Shown one piece after another: positions 1 to 7,335 of a DNA stretch of 64,000 nucleotides (within the stretch, counting starts at the first letter, position 1; every line of letters begins with the position of its first letter). This DNA is from Stenotrophomonas maltophilia. GTDB lineage: Bacteria; Pseudomonadota; Gammaproteobacteria; Xanthomonadales; Xanthomonadaceae. Both the position numbers and the translations under genes were made by a program. The notes under the pieces are model-generated. The model saw only the letters and a program-made list of their open reading frames with translations. It was not told the DNA's origin and made no database searches. Where the stretch lies: assembly GCA_009912235.1 (NCBI GenBank), contig WNDS01000001.1, positions 1 to 64,000 on the forward strand, read 5' to 3'.

Positions 1-219
1 CAGCTGCAGGGTCAGCGGCTGTTCCAGTCACGGGTCCAGTTCCAGGAACGCATCGGTGGCCAGGCAGTCGATCTGCAGGCGGGTCTGGCCGCAGACCGTT
101 TCCTCGCCTTCAAAGCGTTCCACCACCAACCCGTCCTGCGGGCCGGTCAGCTGGATCAGCCGTTCGCGGTGGGACAGCGAGGCCAGGGATGCGAGCGGTG
201 AAGAGCTTGGGACGTCCAT
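1..219 (-). pseudogene. vgrG: VgrG N-terminal fragment with an in-frame stop, cut by the window edge
   Basis: The reading frame starts 11 nt after the tssL stop. Its first 63 residues read like the start of a VgrG spike protein (ERLIQLTGPQDGLVVERFEG, then LATDAFLELDP). A TGA at 30-28 interrupts the frame, and the same frame then continues as LEQPLTLQL to the edge of the window, which is what an uninterrupted VgrG N-terminal beta domain should read. So this is one gene with a nonsense codon rather than a short protein. VgrG trimers cap the Hcp tube and carry effectors. Whether the rest of the gene is intact lies outside the window. The homology is clear but short. Confidence 0.65.
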
Positions 220-229
220 ATCAACAGGC

Positions 230-1024
230 TCATGGCAGGGTGATCGTGATGTGGGCGGTGCGCTGTGGCATCTGCACCACGTCGTTGTATGCCGCCAGCT
301 GCTGGCGGGTTTCATGGCCCAGGTAGAAGCGCAGGCCGAAGAACGCCAGCAGGCCGAAGCAGCCCACCAGCACCGCCGGCAGCCACAGCGGTACCACGCG
401 GCGCAGGCTATGGCGCACGTTGTCCGGCGGCAGCGCGTGCGGTGCGAAACCGTGGCGCTTGCCCTTCAGGTAGACGATTTCATCGCCCAGGCGTGCGGTC
501 AGGTAGCCGAGCTTCTCGGTGCCTTCCAGCCGGTACTTGCCCTCAAAGCCCATCAGCAGGCAGTAGTGGTAGACCTCCAGCGACGGCAGCCGGGCAGCGC
601 CCTGGCGGCGCAGTTCCTCCAGACGGTCGAAGAAGTGCTCGCCGGCCAGGTGCTCACCGAACAGCCGCAGCTGCAGCGGGTTGCGCTCCCAGACTTCATG
701 CAGCGGCGAGGGCTGGGACAGGATGGCTTCGTCCACTGCGGCGCAGAAGGCGTACTTGGCGGCATAGACATCCTCGGCCGCCACGCCCATTCGCATCGCG
801 TTGCGTTCCACGCCATCCAGGAACTTCTGCACCGTCTGCACGAAGCCTTCGGCGTCGTTGGGCAGCTGGCCCCGCTTGAGCAGCAGCAACAGGTAGAAAC
901 CGTCGGACATCAGGTCCTGCAGGCTCTGCGGGTTGGCGGCCTGCGGTGTCGGGTTGGCCAACGCGCCATTGGCGGTCAGCGACGGCATCGGGCCCGGGGT
1001 CGGGGGCAGGGGGGAATTCATCAT
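230..1024 (-). CDS. tssL: T6SS inner-membrane protein TssL (DotU/IcmH type)
   Basis: 264 aa. TssL forms the inner-membrane complex of the T6SS with TssM and TssJ. The cytoplasmic hook domain carries DotU-type patterns (LMSDGFYLLLLLKRGQ, YAAKYAFCAAVDEAIL, FFDRLEELR, LEVYHYCLLMGFEGKYR). One transmembrane helix lies at about residues 210-235, followed by a short periplasmic tail of about 29 residues. There is no C-terminal OmpA-like peptidoglycan-binding domain; a separate OmpA-like gene at 34948 may supply that role. The start ATG overlaps the tssK stop by 4 nt, so the two are probably translationally coupled. An adjacent in-frame ATG is an equally possible start. Confidence 0.95.
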   Translation of the reverse strand: MMNSPLPPTPGPMPSLTANGALANPTPQAANPQSLQDLMSDGFYLLLLLKRGQLPNDAEGFVQTVQKFLDGVERNAMRMGVAAEDVYAAKYAFCAAVDEAILSQPSPLHEVWERNPLQLRLFGEHLAGEHFFDRLEELRRQGAARLPSLEVYHYCLLMGFEGKYRLEGTEKLGYLTARLGDEIVYLKGKRHGFAPHALPPDNVRHSLRRVVPLWLPAVLVGCFGLLAFFGLRFYLGHETRQQLAAYNDVVQMPQRTAHITITLP

Positions 1025-2373
1025 GAGGTCACCGCCACGAGTTCCATCTTCAGGTCGGCAATGCCGGCCGGCACGTAGATCATCAACGACTGCGACTTGA
1101 GCATGCGCTCGTACAGCGCACCGCGTGCATCAAGTTCGAAATAGTGGCTGCCCGGCCGTACCGGGATGGCTGCCGGCACCTGTGCGGCATGCGCCAGCTT
1201 GACACCCGGCAGTGCCGACAGCACGCACTTCTCCACGTCGTCCGGTGCGCCCACCTTGAAGCGGACCGGCACGGTCTGGATCAGTTCCTGCGCCGGCAGC
1301 GCGGCCGATACCGACAGGTAGAACGAGGCCTCGCCGTCGATGCGCTGCGAGTCCAGGCGGCCCAGGTGGTAGGACGGCTTGACCTCGTTCAGCGCGATCT
1401 TGAAGTAGCGCGTGGAAATGACCGTATCCAGCAGCGCACGCACGATTTCCAGCAGCTTGCGGAACGAGGCCTCCGGCTGGTCGTGGCGGTACACGGGCAG
1501 GTCGCCCAGCTCGTAGGCATTGGAGAACGTCAGCAGGGCGCCGGCCATGCGCAGCAGTTCCTGGTGCAGGCGCTCAGGGTGCAGCTGCGGGTGATGCAGC
1601 AGGTGCGCCAGTGCACTGAAGGAGCTGTTGATGGTGTGCAGAAGCCAGAACGAGGCGATGTCACCGCTGCGGAATTCGATGATGTTCTGCGAGGTCTGCC
1701 GGTGCAGGCCATACAGCGCATCCACCTTGGCCTGCAGGGCATCAAGCACTGCACGCAGTTCGCGGTGCAGGAACGGGGAGGCCTGCAGCTGCGCGCAGGG
1801 CGGAATGAACTCGTCATCCAGCTCGAAGCCGCCACTGGACGTGCGGCGCACGCGGGCCACCGGCACCGTGCTGTAAGCGTCACGAGGCTGTTCGTCGGTG
1901 AGCAGCTTCACCGCCTTGCTCAGGTACGACAGTTCGGCCTCTACCGCGTCGGTGAACAGGTCCTGCGTATCGCGGTTGGCCTGGCGATAGCGGGCCAGCA
2001 CGCTGCTATCGGTGTCGGCGCAGTTGGCTCCGTCATCACTCAGCAGTGGCAATGCCAGGTACACCACGGTGGACTGCACGCCCGGTGGCAGTTCATGCAG
2101 CGATACGGCATCGGGCGGGCTGTCATGGGCCGGCCCATCGTAGGTTTCGCCATCGGGGAACACGGCCGACAGGTCCAGCGGGCGAAGTGTGCCGCCGGAC
2201 AGGGCGTGCGGATCGAATCGAACGCGCCGCGCGCCCCAGGCATAGGGGTGCAACGTCTGTGACAGGTCCTGCAGGCGCGCTTCGTGGTACGCATCCTGGC
2301 GCTGGAAATGCTGGGGGCGCAGGAACAATCGCTCACCCCATAGAACCTTCGACATCCTGCTTACATAGGCCAC
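1021..2373 (-). CDS. tssK: T6SS baseplate adaptor TssK
   Basis: 450 aa. TssK links the baseplate (TssEFG) to the TssLM membrane complex. The N-terminus MSKVLWGERLFLRPQHFQRQ is the typical TssK opening. I prefer the GTG start at 2373 because AAGGA lies 8 nt upstream of it (2382-2386). The ATG six codons later (2355) has an AGCAGG directly abutting it and matches the usual TssK start, so it remains possible. It is the middle gene of the leftward tssJ-tssK-tssL set, with about 200 nt before it for its own promoter. No internal lesion is seen. Confidence 0.94.
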   Translation of the reverse strand: MAYVSRMSKVLWGERLFLRPQHFQRQDAYHEARLQDLSQTLHPYAWGARRVRFDPHALSGGTLRPLDLSAVFPDGETYDGPAHDSPPDAVSLHELPPGVQSTVVYLALPLLSDDGANCADTDSSVLARYRQANRDTQDLFTDAVEAELSYLSKAVKLLTDEQPRDAYSTVPVARVRRTSSGGFELDDEFIPPCAQLQASPFLHRELRAVLDALQAKVDALYGLHRQTSQNIIEFRSGDIASFWLLHTINSSFSALAHLLHHPQLHPERLHQELLRMAGALLTFSNAYELGDLPVYRHDQPEASFRKLLEIVRALLDTVISTRYFKIALNEVKPSYHLGRLDSQRIDGEASFYLSVSAALPAQELIQTVPVRFKVGAPDDVEKCVLSALPGVKLAHAAQVPAAIPVRPGSHYFELDARGALYERMLKSQSLMIYVPAGIADLKMELVAVTS

Positions 2374-2571
2374 TTTTTCAGTCCTTGGAAATGCAGTGGG
2401 GCTGTTCTTCTCGTTTTTTCGCTTCTCGCGTGATAATCCTGTTACGCGCGCCCCCTATTATGGAATGTGAAAATGTGAGTCACATCGCATATTCATGTAT
2501 GAGGGGCTGTCTGTTGCGCTGAGGATACTACCGCAGTACGAAAAGGCAGTGTCAGAATCCCGTCGCGGAAT

Positions 2572-3195
2572 TCAACGCGTGCTCGCACAACGAATGGAAG
2601 CCAGGCTGCCGGGATCACCTGAGATACGGGTCAACAATGCCTTGCTGTCGCTGGTCAGTGCGCAGGCATGGATGCCGACGGTGACGCCGTCCTGGGGCAG
2701 GGTCTTGCCCTTGGTATCGAAGGCCAGGCGCCAGCGGTTCTCGGCTGGGGCGCGGAACAGCGCGACCACGCCGAGCACTGCAGAACCTTCACTGAGCTGC
2801 TCGGACAATTCCTGACGCGCCCCGGGCGTGAGCACCACCTCGTTCACCGAAAGCAGGTCCGCGCCTAGTGCCGCCTGCTCTCCGGCCTGGTCGAGGAAGG
2901 CGTTGAACGGGGCTTGTTCGAAGCGCTGGCTGCTGCGCAGGTGGTAGACCTTGACCACGGCGGCGGTTGCCCGCTTGTCGTTGGCGGCGTTGAGGTTGCT
3001 GCCGGCGTACAGGCGCAACGGAATTACGGGCGGGGCCTCTGGCTTGCTGTCGCGGATGCCCACCGCCTGCAGGGTCTTGTCCATGGCCTTGCCCAGTTTC
3101 GTGTCGCTGGCGCAGCCGGAAAGCGACGCTGGGATCATGAAGGCAAGACTTGTGACGAGTATCACGCGTTTGAATCGGAATGATTGCGTATTCAT
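2572..3195 (-). CDS. tssJ: T6SS outer-membrane lipoprotein TssJ
   Basis: 207 aa. TssJ is the lipoprotein that anchors the membrane complex to the outer membrane by binding the TssM C-terminus. A signal sequence with a positively charged start (NTQSFRFKR) and a lipobox SLSGC, with the Cys at about residue 28, is visible. The mature part has TssJ patterns (PLRLYAGSNLNAA, VVKVYHLRS, FDQAGEQAALGADLL-like segment, RLAFDTKGKTL). It is divergent from the 3436 gene. Its ribosome-binding site is weak. About 200 nt separate its stop from tssK. Confidence 0.92.
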   Translation of the reverse strand: MNTQSFRFKRVILVTSLAFMIPASLSGCASDTKLGKAMDKTLQAVGIRDSKPEAPPVIPLRLYAGSNLNAANDKRATAAVVKVYHLRSSQRFEQAPFNAFLDQAGEQAALGADLLSVNEVVLTPGARQELSEQLSEGSAVLGVVALFRAPAENRWRLAFDTKGKTLPQDGVTVGIHACALTSDSKALLTRISGDPGSLASIRCASTR

Positions 3196-3352
3196 ATGAA
3201 GTCGGCCGGTGGGAACATGCAGTGGAACGCCACGTGTGAAAACGTTTTTTTCTCGCGGTTATCACATCGGAGTGTGAAGAGTGTGTCTATCGTGAAGCCC
3301 ATCTGGGTAGATGAAAATCACTATACCGAGGCGTATTTGCGAATGTACACTG

Positions 3353-3392
3353 CCGCCGATAGGGGCAGGATTCCCGTGTGTTGTATCGGCGG
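3353..3392. promoter_or_regulatory. Inverted repeat in the divergent tssJ / TPR-lipoprotein intergenic region
   Basis: CCGCCGATA (3353-3361) and TATCGGCGG (3384-3392) are perfect 9-bp inverted arms separated by 22 nt. They sit in the 240-nt divergent region, 43 nt before the start at 3436. This could be an operator for a dimeric regulator or a 5' UTR stem-loop of the rightward operon. The divergent region is clearly more AT-rich than the genes on each side, as expected for promoters. No regulator is assigned. Confidence 0.4.
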
Positions 3393-3435
3393 TAATCAGG
3401 CTTCCTTTAGGAACCAATTTCGACGAGGGATCACC

Positions 3436-4053
3436 ATGGAAGTGAAGGCAATGGGGAAGGTTGTTTATCGACCGATGTTCGCGCTGGTGTTGCTGTCAGG
3501 CCTGGCGGCCTGTGCATCGGCGCCGAAGAAGGTCGAGGTCGTACCGTTTGAGACCACGCTCAGCAATGTCGAGGCGCAGGTCAGCACCGCAGGCGCGGAT
3601 GCGGCCATCGCCGCCTTCGAGGGGGCGGCCAAGGCCGATCCCACCCGCAAGGAGCCGTGGGTGCGCATTGCCCAGCTGCAGTTCGACCAGGGCCAGTACG
3701 CGCGCGCCATCGTGGCCGCTGAAGAAGTGCTGCAGCGTGATCCTGATGATCTGGTCGCCGATGGGGTGATCACCGTTGCTGGTTTCCGCGTCGCCAACCA
3801 GTCGCTGCAGCGTCTGCAGGGCCGTGGCGCGCTGGCGTCGGATACCGCACGCAAAGAGGCGCAGACCCTGGCCAATACCCTGCGCAGCACGATGGGCGAA
3901 GCGATCCTCGAGCCGGCCAAGCCGAAGCCGAAGCCGCGCGTGCGCGGTGGCCGTGCCGCACCGGCAGCCGGTGCCACGCAGCCCCCGACCCGTCCCGCCG
4001 CCCGCCCGCAGGGCGCCAACGGTTCTGATCCGTTCCAGAACATCGGCAACTGA
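3436..4053 (+). CDS. T6SS-associated TPR lipoprotein, first gene of the rightward operon
   Basis: 205 aa. The start is chosen at ATG 3436 because GAGGGA lies 5 nt upstream. A signal peptide ends in a lipobox LSGLAAC (Cys at about residue 26). A tetratricopeptide-like segment follows (EPWVRIAQLQFDQGQYARAI, then a second helix pair). The tail is rich in Pro, Ala, Lys and Arg (KPKPKPRVRGG) and may be a flexible linker or cell-wall contact. It lies immediately upstream of tssB, which suggests a periplasmic accessory role in the T6SS. The exact function is not known to me. Confidence 0.8.
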   Translation: MEVKAMGKVVYRPMFALVLLSGLAACASAPKKVEVVPFETTLSNVEAQVSTAGADAAIAAFEGAAKADPTRKEPWVRIAQLQFDQGQYARAIVAAEEVLQRDPDDLVADGVITVAGFRVANQSLQRLQGRGALASDTARKEAQTLANTLRSTMGEAILEPAKPKPKPRVRGGRAAPAAGATQPPTRPAARPQGANGSDPFQNIGN

Positions 4054-4082
4054 TCTGCCCGGCCCCCAGTAAGGAGACTCCA

Positions 4083-4583
4083 ATGGCCAAGAAGGAAAGC
4101 GTCCAGAAGCGGCTGCAGAAGATTCGCCCGCCGCGCGTGCAGTTGACCTATGACGTCGAGAAGGGCGATGCGATCGAGCAGAAGGAACTTCCGTTCGTCG
4201 TCGGCGTACTCGGCGATTTCAGTGGCAACCCCGAGCAGCCGCTGCCGAAGGTGAAGGACCGCAAGTTCGTCAATGTCGACCTGGACAACTTCGACGAGGT
4301 GATGGAAGGCGTCGCTCCGCGCGCCGTCTATCGCGTGCCGAACAAGATCAGCGACGACTACGGGGAGTTCGGCGTGGAGCTGAAGTTCTCCTCCATCGAT
4401 GATTTCCGCCCCGAGGCGATCGTCCAGCAGATCGAGCCGCTGCGTCGCCTGCTCGAGTCGCGCACCAAGCTGGCCGACCTGCGCAACAAGCTGGCCGGCA
4501 ACGAGAAGCTGGAAGACCTGCTGACCGATGTGCTCAACAACACCGAGCAGCTCAAGCAGCTCGGCGCGACCAAGGAGCACTGA
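4083..4583 (+). CDS. tssB: T6SS sheath small subunit TssB
   Basis: 166 aa. TssB (VipA/IglA) forms the contractile sheath with TssC. The N-terminus is family-typical (QKRLQKIRPPRVQLTYDVEK), followed by LPFVVGVLGDFSG and FVNVDLDNFDEVM. The Shine-Dalgarno sequence AAGGAGA lies 6 nt before the ATG. The stop is 3 nt before tssC, so the pair is probably co-translated. Length matches the family and no defect is visible. If the downstream tssC frameshift is real, TssB would lack its partner. Confidence 0.97.
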   Translation: MAKKESVQKRLQKIRPPRVQLTYDVEKGDAIEQKELPFVVGVLGDFSGNPEQPLPKVKDRKFVNVDLDNFDEVMEGVAPRAVYRVPNKISDDYGEFGVELKFSSIDDFRPEAIVQQIEPLRRLLESRTKLADLRNKLAGNEKLEDLLTDVLNNTEQLKQLGATKEH

Positions 4584-4586
4584 CCG

Positions 4587-6076
4587 ATGTCAGCCGATGC
4601 CAGCCAGTTGGCCACCCCGTCCGCCGTCACCGAAGAGGTGGGGCTGCTCGACCAGATTGTCGAGAAGAGCAAGGTCGCCAAGTCGCGCACCGAACACGAT
4701 CGCGCCAAGGACATCATCTCGGCCCTGGCCAAGGAAGTCCTCGACGGCACCGTGGTGGTGTCCGACAACCTCAACCTGACGCTCGACGCCCGCATTGCCG
4801 AGATCGACCGGATCATCTCCGAGCAGCTCAGCGCGGTCATGCACGCCGACCAGTTCCAGCAGCTCGAAGGCAGCTGGCGTGGCCTGCATTACCTGTGCCA
4901 GCAGACCTCCACCGGCCCGAACATGAAGATCAAGGTCTTCAATTCGCCCAAGAAGGATCTGGTCAAGGACTTCAAGTCCGCCATCGATTTCGATCAGAGC
5001 GCGCTGTTCAAGAAGGTCTATGAAGAGGAGTTCGGCACGTTCGGCAGCGCACCGTTCGGCGCGCTGATCGGCGACTACTTCCTGGGCCGCCAGCCGGAGG
5101 ACATGTACTTCGTCGAGCAGATGTCGCACGTAGCCGCGGCCGCGCATGCGCCGTTCATCTCTGCCGCCAGCGAAAGCATGTTCGGTCTGGAGAGCTTCAC
5201 CGATCTGGACAAGCCGCGCGATCTGGCCAAGGTGTTCGACACCGTCGAGTACGCCAAGTGGAAATCGTTCCGCGAGAGCGAGGACAGCCGCTACGTGGGC
5301 CTGACCATGCCGCGCTTCCTCGGCCGTCTGCCTTACAACCCGAAGGTTGGCACCACCGTCGAAGGCTTCAACTTCGTCGAAGAAATCGAGGCGGCCGACC
5401 ACAGCAAGTTCCTGTGGTGCAACACCGCCTATGCCATGGGTGCCCGCCTGACCCAGGCGTTCGAGAACTTCGGCTGGTGCGCCGCGATCCGCGGCGTGGA
5501 AGGCGGCGGCCTGGTCGAGGACCTGCCGACGCACACCTTCCGCACCGATGACGGCGAAGTGGCGCTGAAGTGCCCGACCGAAGTGGCCATCACCGACCGT
5601 CGTGAAAAGGAACTCAGTGACCTGGGCTTCATGCCCCTGGTGCACTGCAAGAACACCGACTACGCCGCTTTCTTCGGCGCCCAGTCGGCACAGAAGCCGA
5701 AGAAGTACAACACCGATTCGGCCAATGCCAACGCGATCCTGTCTGCACAGCTGCAGTACATCTTCGCGGTCTCGCGCATCGCCCATTACCTCAAGGCGAT
5801 GATACGGGAGAAGATCGGCAGCTTCGCATCGGCGGGCAACGTCGAGGAATTCCTTAACCGGTGGATCGCCCAGTACGTGCTGCTGGACGACAACGCCGGG
5901 CAGGAAGCCAAGGCGCAGTTCCCGCTGCGCGAAGCCTCTGTGCAGGTTTCGGAAGTACCGGGCAAGCCCGGTGTCTACCGCGCGGTGCCTTCATCAGGCC
6001 GCATTTCCAGCTCGATGAGCTGTCTGTTTCGTTGCGTCTTGTCGCCGAACTGCCGGCGTCAGCCAAGAAGGTGTAA
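4587..6076 (+). pseudogene. tssC: T6SS sheath large subunit TssC, frameshifted near its C-terminus
   Basis: TssC (VipB/IglB) is the large sheath subunit. The first frame is normal (LEGSWRGLHYLCQQTS, GDYFLGRQPEDMYFVEQMS, NTAYAMGARLTQAFENFGWCAAIRG and so on) up to PGKPGVYRAV. At about 5987-5989 the frame shifts by one base. The family C-terminus (FIRPHFQLDELSVSLRLVAE, ending PASAKKV) is then read in the next frame to a TAA at 6074-6076. Adding one base restores a 496-aa protein of normal length. As written, translation runs into 58 foreign residues ending at 6161. The lost segment is the conserved C-terminal strand and helix, so a real frameshift would probably abolish sheath assembly. A sequencing error is equally possible. 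Confidence 0.88.
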
Positions 6077-6102
6077 CGGTTTTGCTGTAGCTGTAGCGTC
6101 AA

Positions 6103-6182
6103 GGGGAGTCCGCTCCCCGTTCCGCAGTGACGCGTATTTCAAGAGGGCCAAGCCCCCCTGAACCGCCGGGCCCCCGCCCGGC
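6103..6182 (+). promoter_or_regulatory. Two hairpins between tssC and hcp
   Basis: The 146-nt gap between tssC and hcp contains two perfect hairpins: GGGGAG/CTCCCC (6103-6108 and 6113-6118, 4-nt loop) and GCCGGGC/GCCCGGC (6165-6171 and 6176-6182, 4-nt loop). Neither is followed by a T-run. They could attenuate read-through or protect a processed hcp transcript, since hcp usually needs higher expression than its neighbours. A separate hcp promoter in this gap is also possible. Confidence 0.4.
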
Positions 6183-6222
6183 AACCCAATCTCACGGAAG
6201 AACGGAACTTAGGAGACCAGAT

Positions 6223-6720
6223 ATGCAACACGCTTTCCTCTCGATTGACACCATCAAGGGCGAGTCGCACGACGACAAGCACAAGGACTGGATTGAAATC
6301 CAGTCGTTCTCGCAGGAACTGCTGCAGCCGCGTTCGGCCACCGCGTCGACCTCCGGCGGTACCACGGCAGCCCGCGTGAACCTGTCGCCGATCGAAATCA
6401 CCAAATCGATCGACCTCGCTTCCACGGCCCTCAACCAGGCCGCCTCCAACGGCACCACGTTCCCGAAGGCGCAGATCCAGTTCATGCACGCCGACAAGGA
6501 CGGCAACGCGATCAATTACTACACGGTCGAGCTACTGAACGTGCTGGTCCACCGCGTCACCACCACGGTGGATAAGGAAGGCATGCCGCTGGAAGTTGTT
6601 CAGTTGAGCTTCGGCGCCATCAAGTGGACTTACCAGCAGCAGAAGCCGGAAGGCGGCGTTGGTGGCAAGACCGTGGCGCAGTGGAGCGCGACCAAGAACA
6701 TCCCCAACTACACCGCGTGA
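6223..6720 (+). CDS. hcp: Hcp, T6SS inner-tube protein (TssD)
   Basis: 165 aa. Hcp hexamers stack into the tube that is fired with the VgrG/PAAR tip. Family features include FLSIDTIKGESHDDKHKDWI near the start, IEITKSIDLAS, and the C-terminal LSFGAIKWTYQQQ. The start ATG at 6223 is set by AGGAGA at 6211-6216, 6 nt upstream. The gene is flanked by hairpins on both sides, consistent with its own expression level within the operon. No extension domain is present, so it is a plain structural Hcp. Confidence 0.97.
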   Translation: MQHAFLSIDTIKGESHDDKHKDWIEIQSFSQELLQPRSATASTSGGTTAARVNLSPIEITKSIDLASTALNQAASNGTTFPKAQIQFMHADKDGNAINYYTVELLNVLVHRVTTTVDKEGMPLEVVQLSFGAIKWTYQQQKPEGGVGGKTVAQWSATKNIPNYTA

Positions 6721-6729
6721 TGTTGTGTC

Positions 6730-6760
6730 ACTGCGATGGCGCCTCGTGCGCCATCGCAGT
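6730..6760 (+). terminator. Strong hairpin downstream of hcp
   Basis: A perfect 13-bp stem, ACTGCGATGGCGC (6730-6742) with GCGCCATCGCAGT (6748-6760), encloses the 5-nt loop CTCGT. It starts 9 nt after the hcp stop. No T-run follows, so it may be a partial terminator or a 3' end that stabilises hcp mRNA while letting some transcription reach tssE. Confidence 0.6.
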
Positions 6761-6846
6761 CTGATCAAGATGGCAGGGCCAGGACGGGTCCTGTCGCGAT
6801 GCACCGCTGCCGCCCGCACGGATGCCGAACCTGAGTGGATCGAACG

Positions 6847-7335
6847 ATGAAGGGACTCGAACCCAGCCTGCTGGAAAAACTGTTCGACGATGCACCCCGC
6901 CAGGCGGGGGCGGGGCCGGTGTTCAAGTCGGTGTCGCTGGAGCAGTACAAGGAATCCATCGCACGTGACCTGGAGGGGCTGCTGAACTCACGCGCCGCGT
7001 TCCAGGAAGCCGACATGAAGGAGTTCCCGAACTGCCGTCAGTCGCTGTTGACCTATGGCCTGGCCGATTTCTCGGCGATGAGCCTGTCCAACGCGTATGA
7101 CCGCGCCGCCATCTGTCGTTCCCTGGAGCAGGCCGTGGGCCGCCACGAGCGGCGGTTGAAGAACGTCAATGTGCACCTGGATGCGGGCAACCAGTTTGCC
7201 GGCGGCCTGCACTTCACCATCCACGCGCTGCTGGATCTTGAGCCAGCGCGTGAACCGGTCAGCTTCGATGCCATGCTGCAGCCTTCCACGCTGCAGTACC
7301 AGGTCAGCCGCGCCCGACGCACGCAGGCCATGTGA
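6847..7335 (+). CDS. tssE: T6SS baseplate wedge protein TssE (gp25-like)
   Basis: 162 aa. TssE is the phage gp25-like baseplate component. The ATG at 6847 gives MKGLEPSLLEKLFDD, the usual TssE opening; a GTG four codons upstream is less likely. Patterns include IARDLEGLLNSR, CRQSLLTYGLADFS and the C-terminal FDAMLQPSTLQY. The ribosome-binding site is poor. The TssE stop and TssF start overlap (TGATG at 7333-7337), so TssE and TssF are probably made in coupled amounts. Confidence 0.93.
   Translation: MKGLEPSLLEKLFDDAPRQAGAGPVFKSVSLEQYKESIARDLEGLLNSRAAFQEADMKEFPNCRQSLLTYGLADFSAMSLSNAYDRAAICRSLEQAVGRHERRLKNVNVHLDAGNQFAGGLHFTIHALLDLEPAREPVSFDAMLQPSTLQYQVSRARRTQAM

Noticed and set aside
3184-3435. 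N-terminal extension of the TPR lipoprotein by 84 residues
   Set aside because: The extension precedes a clear signal peptide and lipobox and lies in promoter-like AT-rich DNA; ATG 3436 has a good Shine-Dalgarno sequence.
4587-6161. Programmed ribosomal frameshifting in tssC
   Set aside because: There is no slippery heptamer at 5987 and no reason for TssC to use recoding; a one-base deletion or read error explains it.
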